Origin: Clostridiaceae bacterium
GTDB lineage: Bacteria > Bacillota > Clostridia > DUPQ01
Length of the DNA: 58,593 nt
Direction of reading: 5' to 3'
Assembly: GCA_012838235.1 (NCBI GenBank)
Contig: DUPQ01000024.1
Coordinates: 1 to 58,593 of the forward strand
The position numbers and the translations under genes are program-made. Numbering within the stretch: position 1 is the first letter of the stretch; each line of letters begins with the position of its first letter. Shown here one piece after another: positions 27,454 to 35,416 of this stretch. The notes under the pieces were generated by a model. The model ran no database searches and was not told where the DNA came from. It saw only the letters and a program-made list of their open reading frames with translations.

Positions 27454-28881
27454 ATGCAAAAAGACACAAATCCGGTACTTCAGTTCTCCGACAAGAGCAA
27501 CCTTTTGGAACAGTCCGCATATAAGTATCAGTTGCAGGACAGAGAAACACCCAACTTATACAGATACCTTTATGATTATAAAACGGTACCTAAAGTACCT
27601 TTTAATCACAGAAGCGTACCCATGAATATGCCCAAGGAAATATGGATAACCGATACCACATTCAGAGACGGGCAGCAGTCCACTTCACCGTTCAGTGTGG
27701 AGCAGATTGTGCATCTTTTTAAGTTAATGCATAAGTTGGGAGGACCTAAGGGACTTATAAGGCAAAGCGAGTTCTTCGTTTACACGGAAAAAGATCGTAA
27801 AGCCGTTGAGCAATGTATGAGTCTCGGGTATAAGTTTCCGGAAGTAACAAGCTGGATAAGAGCCAATGAAAAGGATTTTGACATTGTAAAAAGTCTCGGT
27901 TTAAAAGAGACCGGAATATTGGTGTCCTGCTCCGATTACCATATATATAACAAGATGGGGCTTACCAGAAAACAGGCGATGGATAAGTATCTGGGGATTG
28001 TAAAGAGTGTTCTGGATAAAGGAATTAAGCCCAGATGCCATTTTGAAGACATCACAAGGGCGGACTTTTACGGGTTTGTCGTGCCTTTGGCATATGAGCT
28101 GACAAAGTTGTCGGAAGAAACCAAAATACCCATAAAGATAAGAGCATGTGATACCATGGGATTCGGTGTGAGTTATCCGGGTGCTGCATTACCGAGAAGC
28201 GTGCAGGGGATAATATACGGAATTTATCACTATGGCGGAGTTAAGAGCGAACTTATAGAGTGGCACGGTCATAATGATTTCTATAAAGTAGTAACCAATG
28301 CATCAACGGCATGGTTGTACGGAGCATCCGGTGTGAACTGTTCATTGTTGGGGATTGGAGAAAGAACCGGTAACTGTCCTTTAGAAGCTATGGTAATAGA
28401 GTATGCTTCATTGAAAGGAACGACTGACGGGATGAGCATTCCCGTTATTACCGAGATTGCCGAATTCTTTGAAGAAGAAATAGGTTATGAAATACCGCCG
28501 AGAACTCCTTTTGTAGGCAGAAATTTCAATGTTACCAGAGCGGGAATACATGCGGACGGTATGCTTAAGGATGTGGAGATATACAGCATATTCGATACCG
28601 AAGCACTGCTTAACAGACCGGCTTCGGTAGCCGTGGATTCTCACAGCGGATTGGCGGGAGTCGCTCATTGGATCAACTCATATTTCAGGATAAAAGATAA
28701 GGAAATAGCTGTAAAAAAGACCGATTCCGTTGTTGCCAAGGTAAAGGAACTTGTGGATAAGGAATATGCAGACGGCAGAAATACCGTTATGGGTGACGGC
28801 GAGTTGGAGAATATATTAAAGTCCGTTGACTATGATGAGTATGAGAAGTTAAGTCGCAAGCATGCAAGGAAGAGAAAATAG
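27454..28881 (+). CDS. Isopropylmalate/homocitrate synthase family enzyme, possible Re-citrate synthase
   Basis: A 475-residue DRE-TIM metallolyase condensing an acyl-CoA with a 2-oxo acid. Visible motifs are DTTFRDGQQS (catalytic Arg and metal Asp, near 68-77), the metal-binding WHGHND (about 270-275) and the GIGERTGNCPLEAMV loop. The carboxy part is short, without the roughly 120-residue LeuA allosteric domain, so it is probably not the leucine enzyme. DTTFRDGQQ fits the homocitrate/Re-citrate branch as I recall it. No leu or lys genes are near. RBS AAAGGAATG. Confidence 0.75.
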   Translation: MQKDTNPVLQFSDKSNLLEQSAYKYQLQDRETPNLYRYLYDYKTVPKVPFNHRSVPMNMPKEIWITDTTFRDGQQSTSPFSVEQIVHLFKLMHKLGGPKGLIRQSEFFVYTEKDRKAVEQCMSLGYKFPEVTSWIRANEKDFDIVKSLGLKETGILVSCSDYHIYNKMGLTRKQAMDKYLGIVKSVLDKGIKPRCHFEDITRADFYGFVVPLAYELTKLSEETKIPIKIRACDTMGFGVSYPGAALPRSVQGIIYGIYHYGGVKSELIEWHGHNDFYKVVTNASTAWLYGASGVNCSLLGIGERTGNCPLEAMVIEYASLKGTTDGMSIPVITEIAEFFEEEIGYEIPPRTPFVGRNFNVTRAGIHADGMLKDVEIYSIFDTEALLNRPASVAVDSHSGLAGVAHWINSYFRIKDKEIAVKKTDSVVAKVKELVDKEYADGRNTVMGDGELENILKSVDYDEYEKLSRKHARKRK

Positions 28882-28956
28882 CGGTGTAGCTGCCGTATAA
28901 TCGTATGCTGTGGCAATGTTATTTTGAAAAAAATTGTATTAGTTGTGGACATTTAT

Positions 28957-28997
28957 CCCGTTTTTTATTATCCTACTTACAGTGACATAATAACGGG
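28957..28997. repeat. Imperfect inverted repeat upstream of carbamate kinase
   Basis: CCCGTT (28957-28962) plus ATTAT (28967-28971) is complementary to ATAAT (28987-28991) plus AACGGG (28992-28997), giving 11 pairs with a four-base bulge and a 15-base loop. No T-run follows, so it looks more like an operator or leader hairpin than a terminator. Confidence 0.45.
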
Positions 28998-29035
28998 CGA
29001 TGGTTCCTGCTATATTATGTCAAAGAGAGGTATTT

Positions 29036-29980
29036 ATGATTAAGAGAGTTGTTGTCGCATTGGGCGGTAATGCGATTTTAACTAAGGATCCAACAGCGGA
29101 AGGGCAGATTCAGGCACTTCGTGAAACATCGGAGAAACTGGTCGAATTGATAAAACACGATTATGAGCTTATTATCACTCACGGCAACGGTCCGCAAGTG
29201 GGAAATTTGCTTTTACAGCAAGAGGCTGCACACTCAAAATCCAATCCTGCCATGCCGGTAGACACCGCTGTCGCCATGACACAGGGAAGCATAGGGTATT
29301 GGTTGCAGAACACATTGGACGAAGCAATATGTAAAAGCGGTATGGAGAAGTCGGTTGCCACCATATTAACGCAGGTAGTTGTAGCAGAGGATGATCCGGC
29401 TTTCAAAAATCCCACAAAACCGATCGGACCGTTTTTCTCAAAAGAGCAAGCGGAAAAAAGAGCTGAAGAATCGGGTGATACTTATATGGAAGATGCAGGT
29501 CGGGGTTATCGTAAGGTTGTTCCTTCGCCCAAGCCGGTTTCCGTTATTGAAGCCGATACAATCAGAACACTTGTAGAGAACGGAGTCATCACAATTTCCG
29601 CAGGCGGCGGCGGCATTCCCGTTGTCAAACGCGGTTCAAAATATGTAGGCGTGGAAGCGGTTATTGATAAAGACTTTGCAGCTGCAAAACTTGCAGAGAT
29701 TGTAAAAGCTGATTATCTGGTAATATTAACCGGTGTGGAAAATGCTTACATAAACTTTAATAAACCTGATCAGAAAAAACTGGAACATGTTACCGTTGCC
29801 GAAATGAAACAGTATATTGCGGAGAAGCAATTTGCCGCAGGCAGTATGTTGCCGAAAATCCAAGCTGCTATTTCCTTTGTCGAAAGCGTAGAAGACGGTA
29901 AAGCATTCATTACTTCCTTGGATAACGTCAATGCCATTGCAGGTAGCGGCTCTGCCACAGTCATTACAAAAGACATATAG
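29036..29980 (+). CDS. arcC: Carbamate kinase
   Basis: 314 residues, the usual length, starting at the ATG behind AGAGAGG; an in-frame start at 29000 adds an unconserved 12 residues. Motifs are [11 protein letters not shown] at the start, [18 protein letters not shown], and the C-terminal [22 protein letters not shown] cluster broken here as [11 protein letters not shown] and GSATVI. It makes ATP from carbamoyl phosphate and ADP. No arginine deiminase, ornithine or other carbamoyltransferase gene adjoins. Arginine codons (CGT/CGC common) differ from the left-hand neighbours and match the ABC genes downstream. Confidence 0.93.
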   Translation: MIKRVVVALGGNAILTKDPTAEGQIQALRETSEKLVELIKHDYELIITHGNGPQVGNLLLQQEAAHSKSNPAMPVDTAVAMTQGSIGYWLQNTLDEAICKSGMEKSVATILTQVVVAEDDPAFKNPTKPIGPFFSKEQAEKRAEESGDTYMEDAGRGYRKVVPSPKPVSVIEADTIRTLVENGVITISAGGGGIPVVKRGSKYVGVEAVIDKDFAAAKLAEIVKADYLVILTGVENAYINFNKPDQKKLEHVTVAEMKQYIAEKQFAAGSMLPKIQAAISFVESVEDGKAFITSLDNVNAIAGSGSATVITKDI

Positions 29981-30112
29981 CATCAGGGTACCGAATAAAA
30001 ATGCGCCAAAAGCCGTGTCGGTTATTGTGATATTTAAAAAGTAAAAATTAAAATACAGTGTGAATCTGCAATCTTGCGACATTGTCTGTGGAATATTTTG
30101 GCAATATCGATA

Positions 30113-30140
30113 TTGACAAATTCAATTTTTTTTGTAAGAA
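30113..30140 (+). promoter_or_regulatory. Promoter for the sugar ABC operon
   Basis: TTGACA (30113-30118) and TAAGAA (30135-30140) are separated by 16 bases, 57 bases before the binding-protein start. The rest of the 216-base gap shows nothing else recognisable. Confidence 0.65.
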
Positions 30141-30196
30141 TGGATATAGATGAAAGGGGGGACCTTTCTTTCTAAAAATATCAGGAGGATAAAGTT

Positions 30197-31297
30197 ATGA
30201 AAAAACTAATTTGCGTATTATTAGTTGTTGTTTTTGCACTGAGTCTCGTTGCATGTGGTGACGTCGGAAAACAAGGCAAGAAGGATTTTATCGGTATCAT
30301 TCTTCCTACAAAAGAAGAATCCCGCTGGCTTAATGACCAGAAGTATTTTGAAGAGTACTTCAAAGGCATGAATTATGAAATTCTGTTCAGCCAGAATAAC
30401 TCCGCTACCGAAAAGACCAATGTGGAAACCTTCATCAGCAAGGGTGCCAAGGTTATAGTTCTCTGTGCGTACGATGCTGCAGCTGCCGCATCCGCAGTCA
30501 ACGAAGCAAGCAAAGAAGGCATCACCGTGATTTCTTATGATCGTCTTATCATGGGCACGGATAAGCTGGATTACTATGTAACCTTCGACAGCTGCTCTGT
30601 AGGTAAGGCTCAGGCTGATTACCTCGTTGAGAAAGCCGGTTCGGAGAAGGGCATCAATCTTTACATGTACTCCGGCGCTCTGACAGACAACAACTCCGTT
30701 CTGTTCTTTGAAGGCGCTTGGAAGGTTCTTCAGCCCAAGATTGCTGACGGTACATTTGTAGTAAGGAATTGCGAAAAGGCAATCCAATTCAAGGATAAGA
30801 ACAATCTGACCCGTGAAGAAATGGTTTCCATTATGCAGACCATTGACTCCGAGTGGAACATGGAGCGTTGCAAATCTTTGGCAGAAGCTAACCTGACCGC
30901 CGCAGGCGATAAGGGTAAAGGTAAAGTATACGTTCTGGGACCGGCTGACGATGATTGCTGCCGTGCTCTTTCCGATGCTTTCTTAGCTGACCCGAAGGTA
31001 ACCGAACTGAAGATTACCGGCGCTGACGGCGTTGAGGCTTCCGTTCAGTACATTATTGACGGCAAACAGTCCATGACCGTTTATAAAGACACCCAGGCTC
31101 TGGTTAAAGCTACCAAGCAAATCATTGAAGCTCTGCAAAAGGGTGAGAAACCGAAGACCGATACCGTTTACAACAATGATGCGAAAGACGTTCCGACCAT
31201 ACAGGCCGATGTTGTCACCGTTACTGCAGACAATATCGCAGAGATTTTCTTTGAGTCAGGCGTTTATGACGGTAGTAAATATACCGGTTGGAAATAA
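30197..31297 (+). CDS. chvE: Sugar ABC transporter substrate-binding lipoprotein, ChvE/XylF type
   Basis: 366 residues with lipobox LVAC (Cys20). The mature protein is a periplasmic-binding-protein type I fold like ChvE or XylF: GIILPTKEESRWLNDQKYFE at the first strand, then KVIVLCAYDAAAAASAV and ITVISYDRLIMG, a characteristic segment with sugar-contacting Asp and Arg. ChvE-type proteins bind aldoses such as xylose, glucose, galactose or arabinose. RBS AGGAGG precedes. A stable hairpin separates it from the ATPase gene. Five of six Arg codons are CGT or CGC, unlike neighbouring loci. Confidence 0.88.
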   Translation: MKKLICVLLVVVFALSLVACGDVGKQGKKDFIGIILPTKEESRWLNDQKYFEEYFKGMNYEILFSQNNSATEKTNVETFISKGAKVIVLCAYDAAAAASAVNEASKEGITVISYDRLIMGTDKLDYYVTFDSCSVGKAQADYLVEKAGSEKGINLYMYSGALTDNNSVLFFEGAWKVLQPKIADGTFVVRNCEKAIQFKDKNNLTREEMVSIMQTIDSEWNMERCKSLAEANLTAAGDKGKGKVYVLGPADDDCCRALSDAFLADPKVTELKITGADGVEASVQYIIDGKQSMTVYKDTQALVKATKQIIEALQKGEKPKTDTVYNNDAKDVPTIQADVVTVTADNIAEIFFESGVYDGSKYTGWK

Positions 31298-31320
31298 TAG
31301 TATAATTCTGCAATAATTTT

Positions 31321-31354
31321 ACCGGGATATGTGCCTTCGGGCGTATATCCCGGT
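31321..31354 (+). other. Stable UUCG-capped intercistronic hairpin
   Basis: ACCGGGATAT (31321-31330) pairs with ATATCCCGGT (31345-31354), and an inner GTGCC/GGCGT arm closes a TTCG tetraloop, giving a nearly uninterrupted 15-bp stem. No T-run follows. It sits between the binding-protein and ATPase genes and probably protects the upstream message, raising binding-protein yield over the membrane subunits. Confidence 0.75.
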
Positions 31355-31374
31355 ATCATTAAAGGAGGACATTA

Positions 31375-32913
31375 GTGAACGATTATATTTTGGAAATGCA
31401 CGGTATTTCTAAGTCATTTCCCGGTGTTAAGGCGCTGATTGATGTTAATTTTTCGGTAAAGCGCGGAGAAATTCACTGTCTGGTCGGTGAGAACGGAGCC
31501 GGTAAAACTACCCTTATGAAGGTTCTTTCCGGTATTCATCCGTATGGAAGTTATGAGGGCGACATCGTTCTGAACGGCCAGATCATGAAGTTCAATACCA
31601 TCCGTGAAAGCGAAAATACCGGAATTGCCATCATCAATCAGGAACTGGCATTGATTCCCGACTTAACTGTCGCCGAGAACATCTTCTTCGGCCACGAAAT
31701 CATGAAGAGGGGATTGGTTGACTGGAACGAAACCTATAAACAGGCAGATATTTATCTGAAAAAGGTAGGTTTGAATATTAATCCCAGGTCGCTGATGAGA
31801 GACCATCGTGTAGGCACACAACAGTTGGTGGAAATCGCTAAGGCGCTTTCAAAGAATGCCAAGCTGATGATTCTTGATGAACCTACCTCATCACTCAATG
31901 AAGAAGACAGTGCTAATCTGCTGCGTCTTTTGAAGGAACTTCAGAAGCAGGGTGTTACGATTATCATGATTTCCCATCGCTTAAAGGAAGTGGTATCCAT
32001 TGCGGAAACCATTACCATCTTGAGAGACGGCGCAACCGTCTACACCATGAGAGCGGATGAGGAAGAAATCACCGAGAACAAGATTATCAAATACATGGTC
32101 GGACGTGAAATGGACAATATCTATCCGCATCGCGAGAGTTGTGTTACCGATGAGGTTTTATTCGAGGTGAAAGACTGGTGTGCATATAACGCTAAGAGCG
32201 GACAGACCGTTCTGAAGAACATCAATCTGAAAGTACATAAAGGGGAAATTATCGGAATGGCGGGCCTGATGGGTGCCGGCAGAACGGAATTGGCCCTCAG
32301 TATTTTCGGTAATACGCCGGAGTACAAGATTACTACCGGTGAGCTATATCTTGAAGGAAACAGAGTACGTTTCTCCTCGCCTAAGGATGCTATAAAGAAA
32401 GGTGTTGCGTACGCTACCGAAGACCGCAAGAAAAACGGTCTGATATTAATTCAGGACATTAAGTTTAATACATCCTTCGCAAATCTGGACCGCATCCGTA
32501 ATAGAGGAGTCATTAATCGGAATGAGGAGGTTGTTCAGGCAAACAAGCTGAAGGAGAGCATCAATATTAAAGCGCCTTCCGTGCAGCAGATTCTCAGGAA
32601 TCTTTCCGGCGGTAATCAACAAAAGGTTGTTCTGGCAAAATGGATTTTCGCCACTCCCAAACTTATGATTCTGGACGAACCTACACGTGGAATCGATGTA
32701 GGTGCGAAGTTTGAAATTTATACATTGATGAATGAGATGGTGAAACAGGGCATGTCTATCATCATGATTTCCTCCGAACTTCTGGAGGTCATCGGTATGA
32801 GCGACAGGATTTATGTCATGCATGAGGGAAAAATCACCGGCGAACTTAGCAAATCGGAAGCCACTGAACAGAAAATCATGCATTTTGCAACCAATACGGA
32901 GGAATTATCATGA
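31375..32913 (+). CDS. gguA: Sugar ABC transporter ATP-binding protein, XylG/GguA type
   Basis: 512 residues with two nucleotide-binding domains, as in the CUT2 family. Domain 1 has Walker A GENGAGKTT and Walker B LMILDEPTSS; domain 2 has the degenerate Walker A region GLMGAGRTE, signature LSGGNQQK and LMILDEPTRGIDVG. The GSYEGDIVLNG segment is typical of XylG/GguA (multiple monosaccharide) ATPases. It starts with GTG behind AAAGGAGG. The permease overlaps its end by four bases. It powers uptake of the sugar caught by the ChvE-type protein. Confidence 0.92.
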   Translation: MNDYILEMHGISKSFPGVKALIDVNFSVKRGEIHCLVGENGAGKTTLMKVLSGIHPYGSYEGDIVLNGQIMKFNTIRESENTGIAIINQELALIPDLTVAENIFFGHEIMKRGLVDWNETYKQADIYLKKVGLNINPRSLMRDHRVGTQQLVEIAKALSKNAKLMILDEPTSSLNEEDSANLLRLLKELQKQGVTIIMISHRLKEVVSIAETITILRDGATVYTMRADEEEITENKIIKYMVGREMDNIYPHRESCVTDEVLFEVKDWCAYNAKSGQTVLKNINLKVHKGEIIGMAGLMGAGRTELALSIFGNTPEYKITTGELYLEGNRVRFSSPKDAIKKGVAYATEDRKKNGLILIQDIKFNTSFANLDRIRNRGVINRNEEVVQANKLKESINIKAPSVQQILRNLSGGNQQKVVLAKWIFATPKLMILDEPTRGIDVGAKFEIYTLMNEMVKQGMSIIMISSELLEVIGMSDRIYVMHEGKITGELSKSEATEQKIMHFATNTEELS

Positions 32914-34100
32914 GTGAAAATAAAAAAACGGGCAGAGAATATGGAAAAACGCTGGTGACAAACCTACGTAACTATCTGATGTACATTGCTCTTGCAGTCA
33001 TTTTTATAGTATTCCAGATTTTGAGTAACGGATCATTTTTGACAGCAAGAAACATTACCAATCTGATTAACCAGACCGGTTACATTGCTGTTATGGCCGT
33101 AGGTATGACATTAATCTTAATCATCCGCCAGATTGACCTTTCGGTCGGTTTCGTGGCAGGATTCTTAGGAGCTGCCGCAGCCAGACTTCTGAAAGCCGGT
33201 GTTGCGGTACTTCCTACGATTCTTATTGTTTTGGCGATGGGTGTCATGATAGGACTGGTACAGGGTCTGATTATCGGTAAGGTGGGCGTTCCCGCTTTTA
33301 TTACCACACTGGCATTCGAATTCGGTTTCCGCGGTCTTCTGACCTTAATTACCGAGGCCACAGGTACCATCCCCATTCAGAGCGATGTGTTCTATGAGTT
33401 GTCCAACGGCTTCATTCCCGAATTGTTCAAGATTGGAGACCTAAGCGGCAGTTGCCTGATTGCAGGTGCGATATCGATGGCACTGATTGTCTTCTCGGAG
33501 ATACGAAAAAGAAAAGAACTGAAGCGTTACAAATTCGAAGATATGCCCGTACTTCTCTTCATACTGAAACTTTTATTCTTTGTAGCTTTGATTGGAACAC
33601 TGACAGTTGTTCTTGCGGGCTATCGCGGCATCAGCTGGACCATCGTCATCGTCGTTATAGTGGTAGCCATCTACAGTTTTGTAATGAATAAGACCAAGGT
33701 CGGTCGCTATATTTACGGTATGGGCGGCAATCCGGAAGCAGCGCAGCTTTCCGGTGTAGATATAAAGAGAATACTCATCGGAAGCTTTGCTTCAATGGGT
33801 TTGATGGCGGCACTGGGCGGTATCCTTTACACATCACGTCTGGGTTCCGCAACTCCGACCGCCGGCATGGGCTTTGAGTTGGATGCCATCGCATCCTGCT
33901 ATATTGCAGGTGTTTCCACAAGCGGCGGCGTAGGAAGTGTCGCGAACTCCGTTATCGGTGCATTTGTTATCATGTCACTGACCAACGGACTGAACCTCAT
34001 CGGTGTCGGTATTTCATACCAGTATCTGATTAAGGGTATTATCTTCATTCTTGCAGTTGCTTTGGATGTAAGATCACGCGGAAAGAAGGCTCTAGGCTGA
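32910..34100 (+). CDS. gguB: Sugar ABC transporter permease, XylH/GguB type
   Basis: A 396-residue CUT2 permease with about ten helices, overlapping the ATPase gene (ATGA). Typical segments are AVMAVGMTLILIIRQIDLSV, the GKVGVPAFITTLA loop and GVDIKRILIGSFASMG in the cytoplasmic coupling region. The insertion of about 60 residues in the middle (roughly 160-225) distinguishes XylH/GguB from the shorter RbsC. It completes the importer. A hairpin follows the stop. Confidence 0.92.
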   Translation: MSENKKTGREYGKTLVTNLRNYLMYIALAVIFIVFQILSNGSFLTARNITNLINQTGYIAVMAVGMTLILIIRQIDLSVGFVAGFLGAAAARLLKAGVAVLPTILIVLAMGVMIGLVQGLIIGKVGVPAFITTLAFEFGFRGLLTLITEATGTIPIQSDVFYELSNGFIPELFKIGDLSGSCLIAGAISMALIVFSEIRKRKELKRYKFEDMPVLLFILKLLFFVALIGTLTVVLAGYRGISWTIVIVVIVVAIYSFVMNKTKVGRYIYGMGGNPEAAQLSGVDIKRILIGSFASMGLMAALGGILYTSRLGSATPTAGMGFELDAIASCYIAGVSTSGGVGSVANSVIGAFVIMSLTNGLNLIGVGISYQYLIKGIIFILAVALDVRSRGKKALG

Positions 34101-34126
34101 GTATAGGAGAATATAAAAAAACTAAA

Positions 34127-34155
34127 GCGGTTCCGGAAGATTCTTCCGGAACTGC
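34127..34155 (+). terminator. Probable terminator of the sugar ABC operon
   Basis: GCGGTTCCGGAAG pairs with CTTCCGGAACTGC with one G-U pair and a three-base loop. The tail is only TTATTG, so termination may be incomplete. Confidence 0.55.
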
Positions 34156-34174
34156 TTATTGCCGAATAAATATA

Positions 34175-34203
34175 TTGACAAATAAATAGCGAGCCATTAG
34201 AAT
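34175..34203 (+). promoter_or_regulatory. Promoter of the tRNA operon
   Basis: TTGACA (34175-34180) and TAGAAT (34198-34203) with a 17-base spacer, 23 bases before the first tRNA. Confidence 0.75.
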
Positions 34204-34226
34204 AGTAAAAGGCTTCGTTTGGTCAT

Positions 34227-34304
34227 GGTGGGTATAGCTCAGTTGGTTAGAGCGCTAGGTTGTGGCCCTAGAGGTCAAGGGTTCAAATCCCTTTATTCAC
34301 CCCA
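34227..34304 (+). tRNA. tRNA-His (GTG)
   Basis: An eight-pair acceptor stem (GGTGGGTA with TATTCACC) includes the extra 5' G typical of tRNA-His. The anticodon loop TTGTGGC has GTG at 34262-34264, the T loop is TTCAAAT, and CCA is encoded. Confidence 0.96.
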
Positions 34305-34317
34305 TTTTAGGAGATGA

Positions 34318-34392
34318 TGGGATGTAGCCAAGTGGTAAGGCAACGGACTTTGACTCCGTCACCCGTAGGTTCAAATCCTGCCATCCCAGCCA
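34318..34392 (+). tRNA. tRNA-Gln (TTG)
   Basis: Acceptor TGGGATG pairs with CATCCCA, the anticodon loop CTTTGAC carries TTG at 34350-34352, the T loop is TTCAAAT, and the 3' CCA is encoded. It lies 13 bases after tRNA-His. Confidence 0.96.
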
Positions 34393-34399
34393 GTCTTGC

Positions 34400-34475
34400 G
34401 GGACATTAGCTCAGGCGGTAGAGCACTTGACTTTTAATCAAGGTGTCCGGAGTTCGAGTCTCCGATGTCTCACCA
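34400..34475 (+). tRNA. tRNA-Lys (TTT)
   Basis: Acceptor GGGACAT pairs with ATGTCTC, the anticodon loop CTTTTAA has TTT at 34433-34435, the T loop is TTCGAGT, and CCA is encoded. It is the last gene of the tRNA operon. Confidence 0.96.
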
Positions 34476-34479
34476 GAAG

Positions 34480-34503
34480 GCCCCATGTATATGGGGCTTT
34501 TTT
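34480..34503 (+). terminator. Terminator of the tRNA operon
   Basis: GCCCCAT and ATGGGGC form a perfect seven-pair stem around GTAT, followed by six T. Confidence 0.9.
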
Positions 34504-34557
34504 GTGCCCGTTTTTTTCGGTTGTATTGCTGATCCATACTATTTACACATAAATGTC

Positions 34558-34586
34558 TTGCATATGGGTATGTTTTAGTATATTAT
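34558..34586 (+). promoter_or_regulatory. Promoter of the DeoR/sugar catabolic operon
   Basis: TTGCAT (34558-34563) and TATTAT (34581-34586) with a 17-base spacer. Transcription would begin near 34593, which rules out a GTG at 34591 as the start codon of the first gene. Confidence 0.65.
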
Positions 34587-34638
34587 TGAAGTGAAAGTAA
34601 AACGAAACCATAATGTAACCAATCGAAACCCTGAAGCA

Positions 34639-35406
34639 ATGGAAGTAACTGTGGAAGAGAGAAAAGAAAAAATATTGGATATGCTTAACAGAGACGGCAG
34701 AGTCAAGGTAAACGAGTTAAGCAAATTATTTGATGTTTCGGAAGTAACCATAAGGCTGGATCTTTCCGACCTGGAAGAAAGCGGCCTTCTTTCCAGAGTA
34801 TACGGAGGAGCGGTATCATCGTATAAAAGCTACTACAATATGAGTTTTAAACAACGCTCGGCTGCAAACAGCAATGAGAAAAAAGCAATAGCTTCCAGAG
34901 TGTCACAAATGGTGGCGGAAAACGACACACTGATGATGAACTCCGGTACCACGACATTGATTACCTATATGGCTTTACCTAAAAATATGCACCTTACCGT
35001 TATAACCAACTCTGTGGCTATAGCTCAGGAAGCATCAGGTAACGACAACCATAAAATACTGCTTCTCGGAGGTAACGTGAATACCGATTACCAGTTCACC
35101 TGGGGAGAAGATTCGCTCAACCAGCTTTCGGCGTATCATGCCGATAAAGCTATACTTTCGGTAGACGGAATAAGCGTAAAGTCCGGTCTTACGACATATT
35201 ATCATCAGGAAAGACATATTACCTCTCAGATGATTTCCAATTCCGATATTGCGATAGTAACCGCGGATTATACCAAGATAGGCAGAGCGGCACTTTCCAA
35301 AATAACTTTTGCAGACAGAGCCGACTGTATTATTACCAACCTGAATGCATCGGCAGAAGAAATACGGATGTTGTCGGGTAAAGGAATAAAAGTGCATTTA
35401 GTATAG
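34639..35406 (+). CDS. DeoR-family transcriptional regulator
   Basis: 255 residues from the ATG at 34639; GTG at 34651 behind GGAAG is a close alternative. The N-terminal winged helix has the DeoR signature: RKEKILDMLNRDGRVKVNEL then LFDVSEVTIRLDLSDLEESG. The remaining part is the DeoRC sugar-phosphate sensor (NSGTTTLITYMAL, ITNSVAIAQ, VDGI, TADYTKIG). Such regulators usually repress the operon they head and release DNA on binding a phosphorylated intermediate. It lies 10 bases before the next gene, so it is probably autoregulated with the pathway. Confidence 0.9.
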   Translation: MEVTVEERKEKILDMLNRDGRVKVNELSKLFDVSEVTIRLDLSDLEESGLLSRVYGGAVSSYKSYYNMSFKQRSAANSNEKKAIASRVSQMVAENDTLMMNSGTTTLITYMALPKNMHLTVITNSVAIAQEASGNDNHKILLLGGNVNTDYQFTWGEDSLNQLSAYHADKAILSVDGISVKSGLTTYYHQERHITSQMISNSDIAIVTADYTKIGRAALSKITFADRADCIITNLNASAEEIRMLSGKGIKVHLV

Positions 35407-35416
35407 AGAGACGACC

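Noticed and set aside
34591-34638. GTG start adding 16 residues to the DeoR regulator
   Set aside because: It falls at the predicted transcription start and has no RBS.
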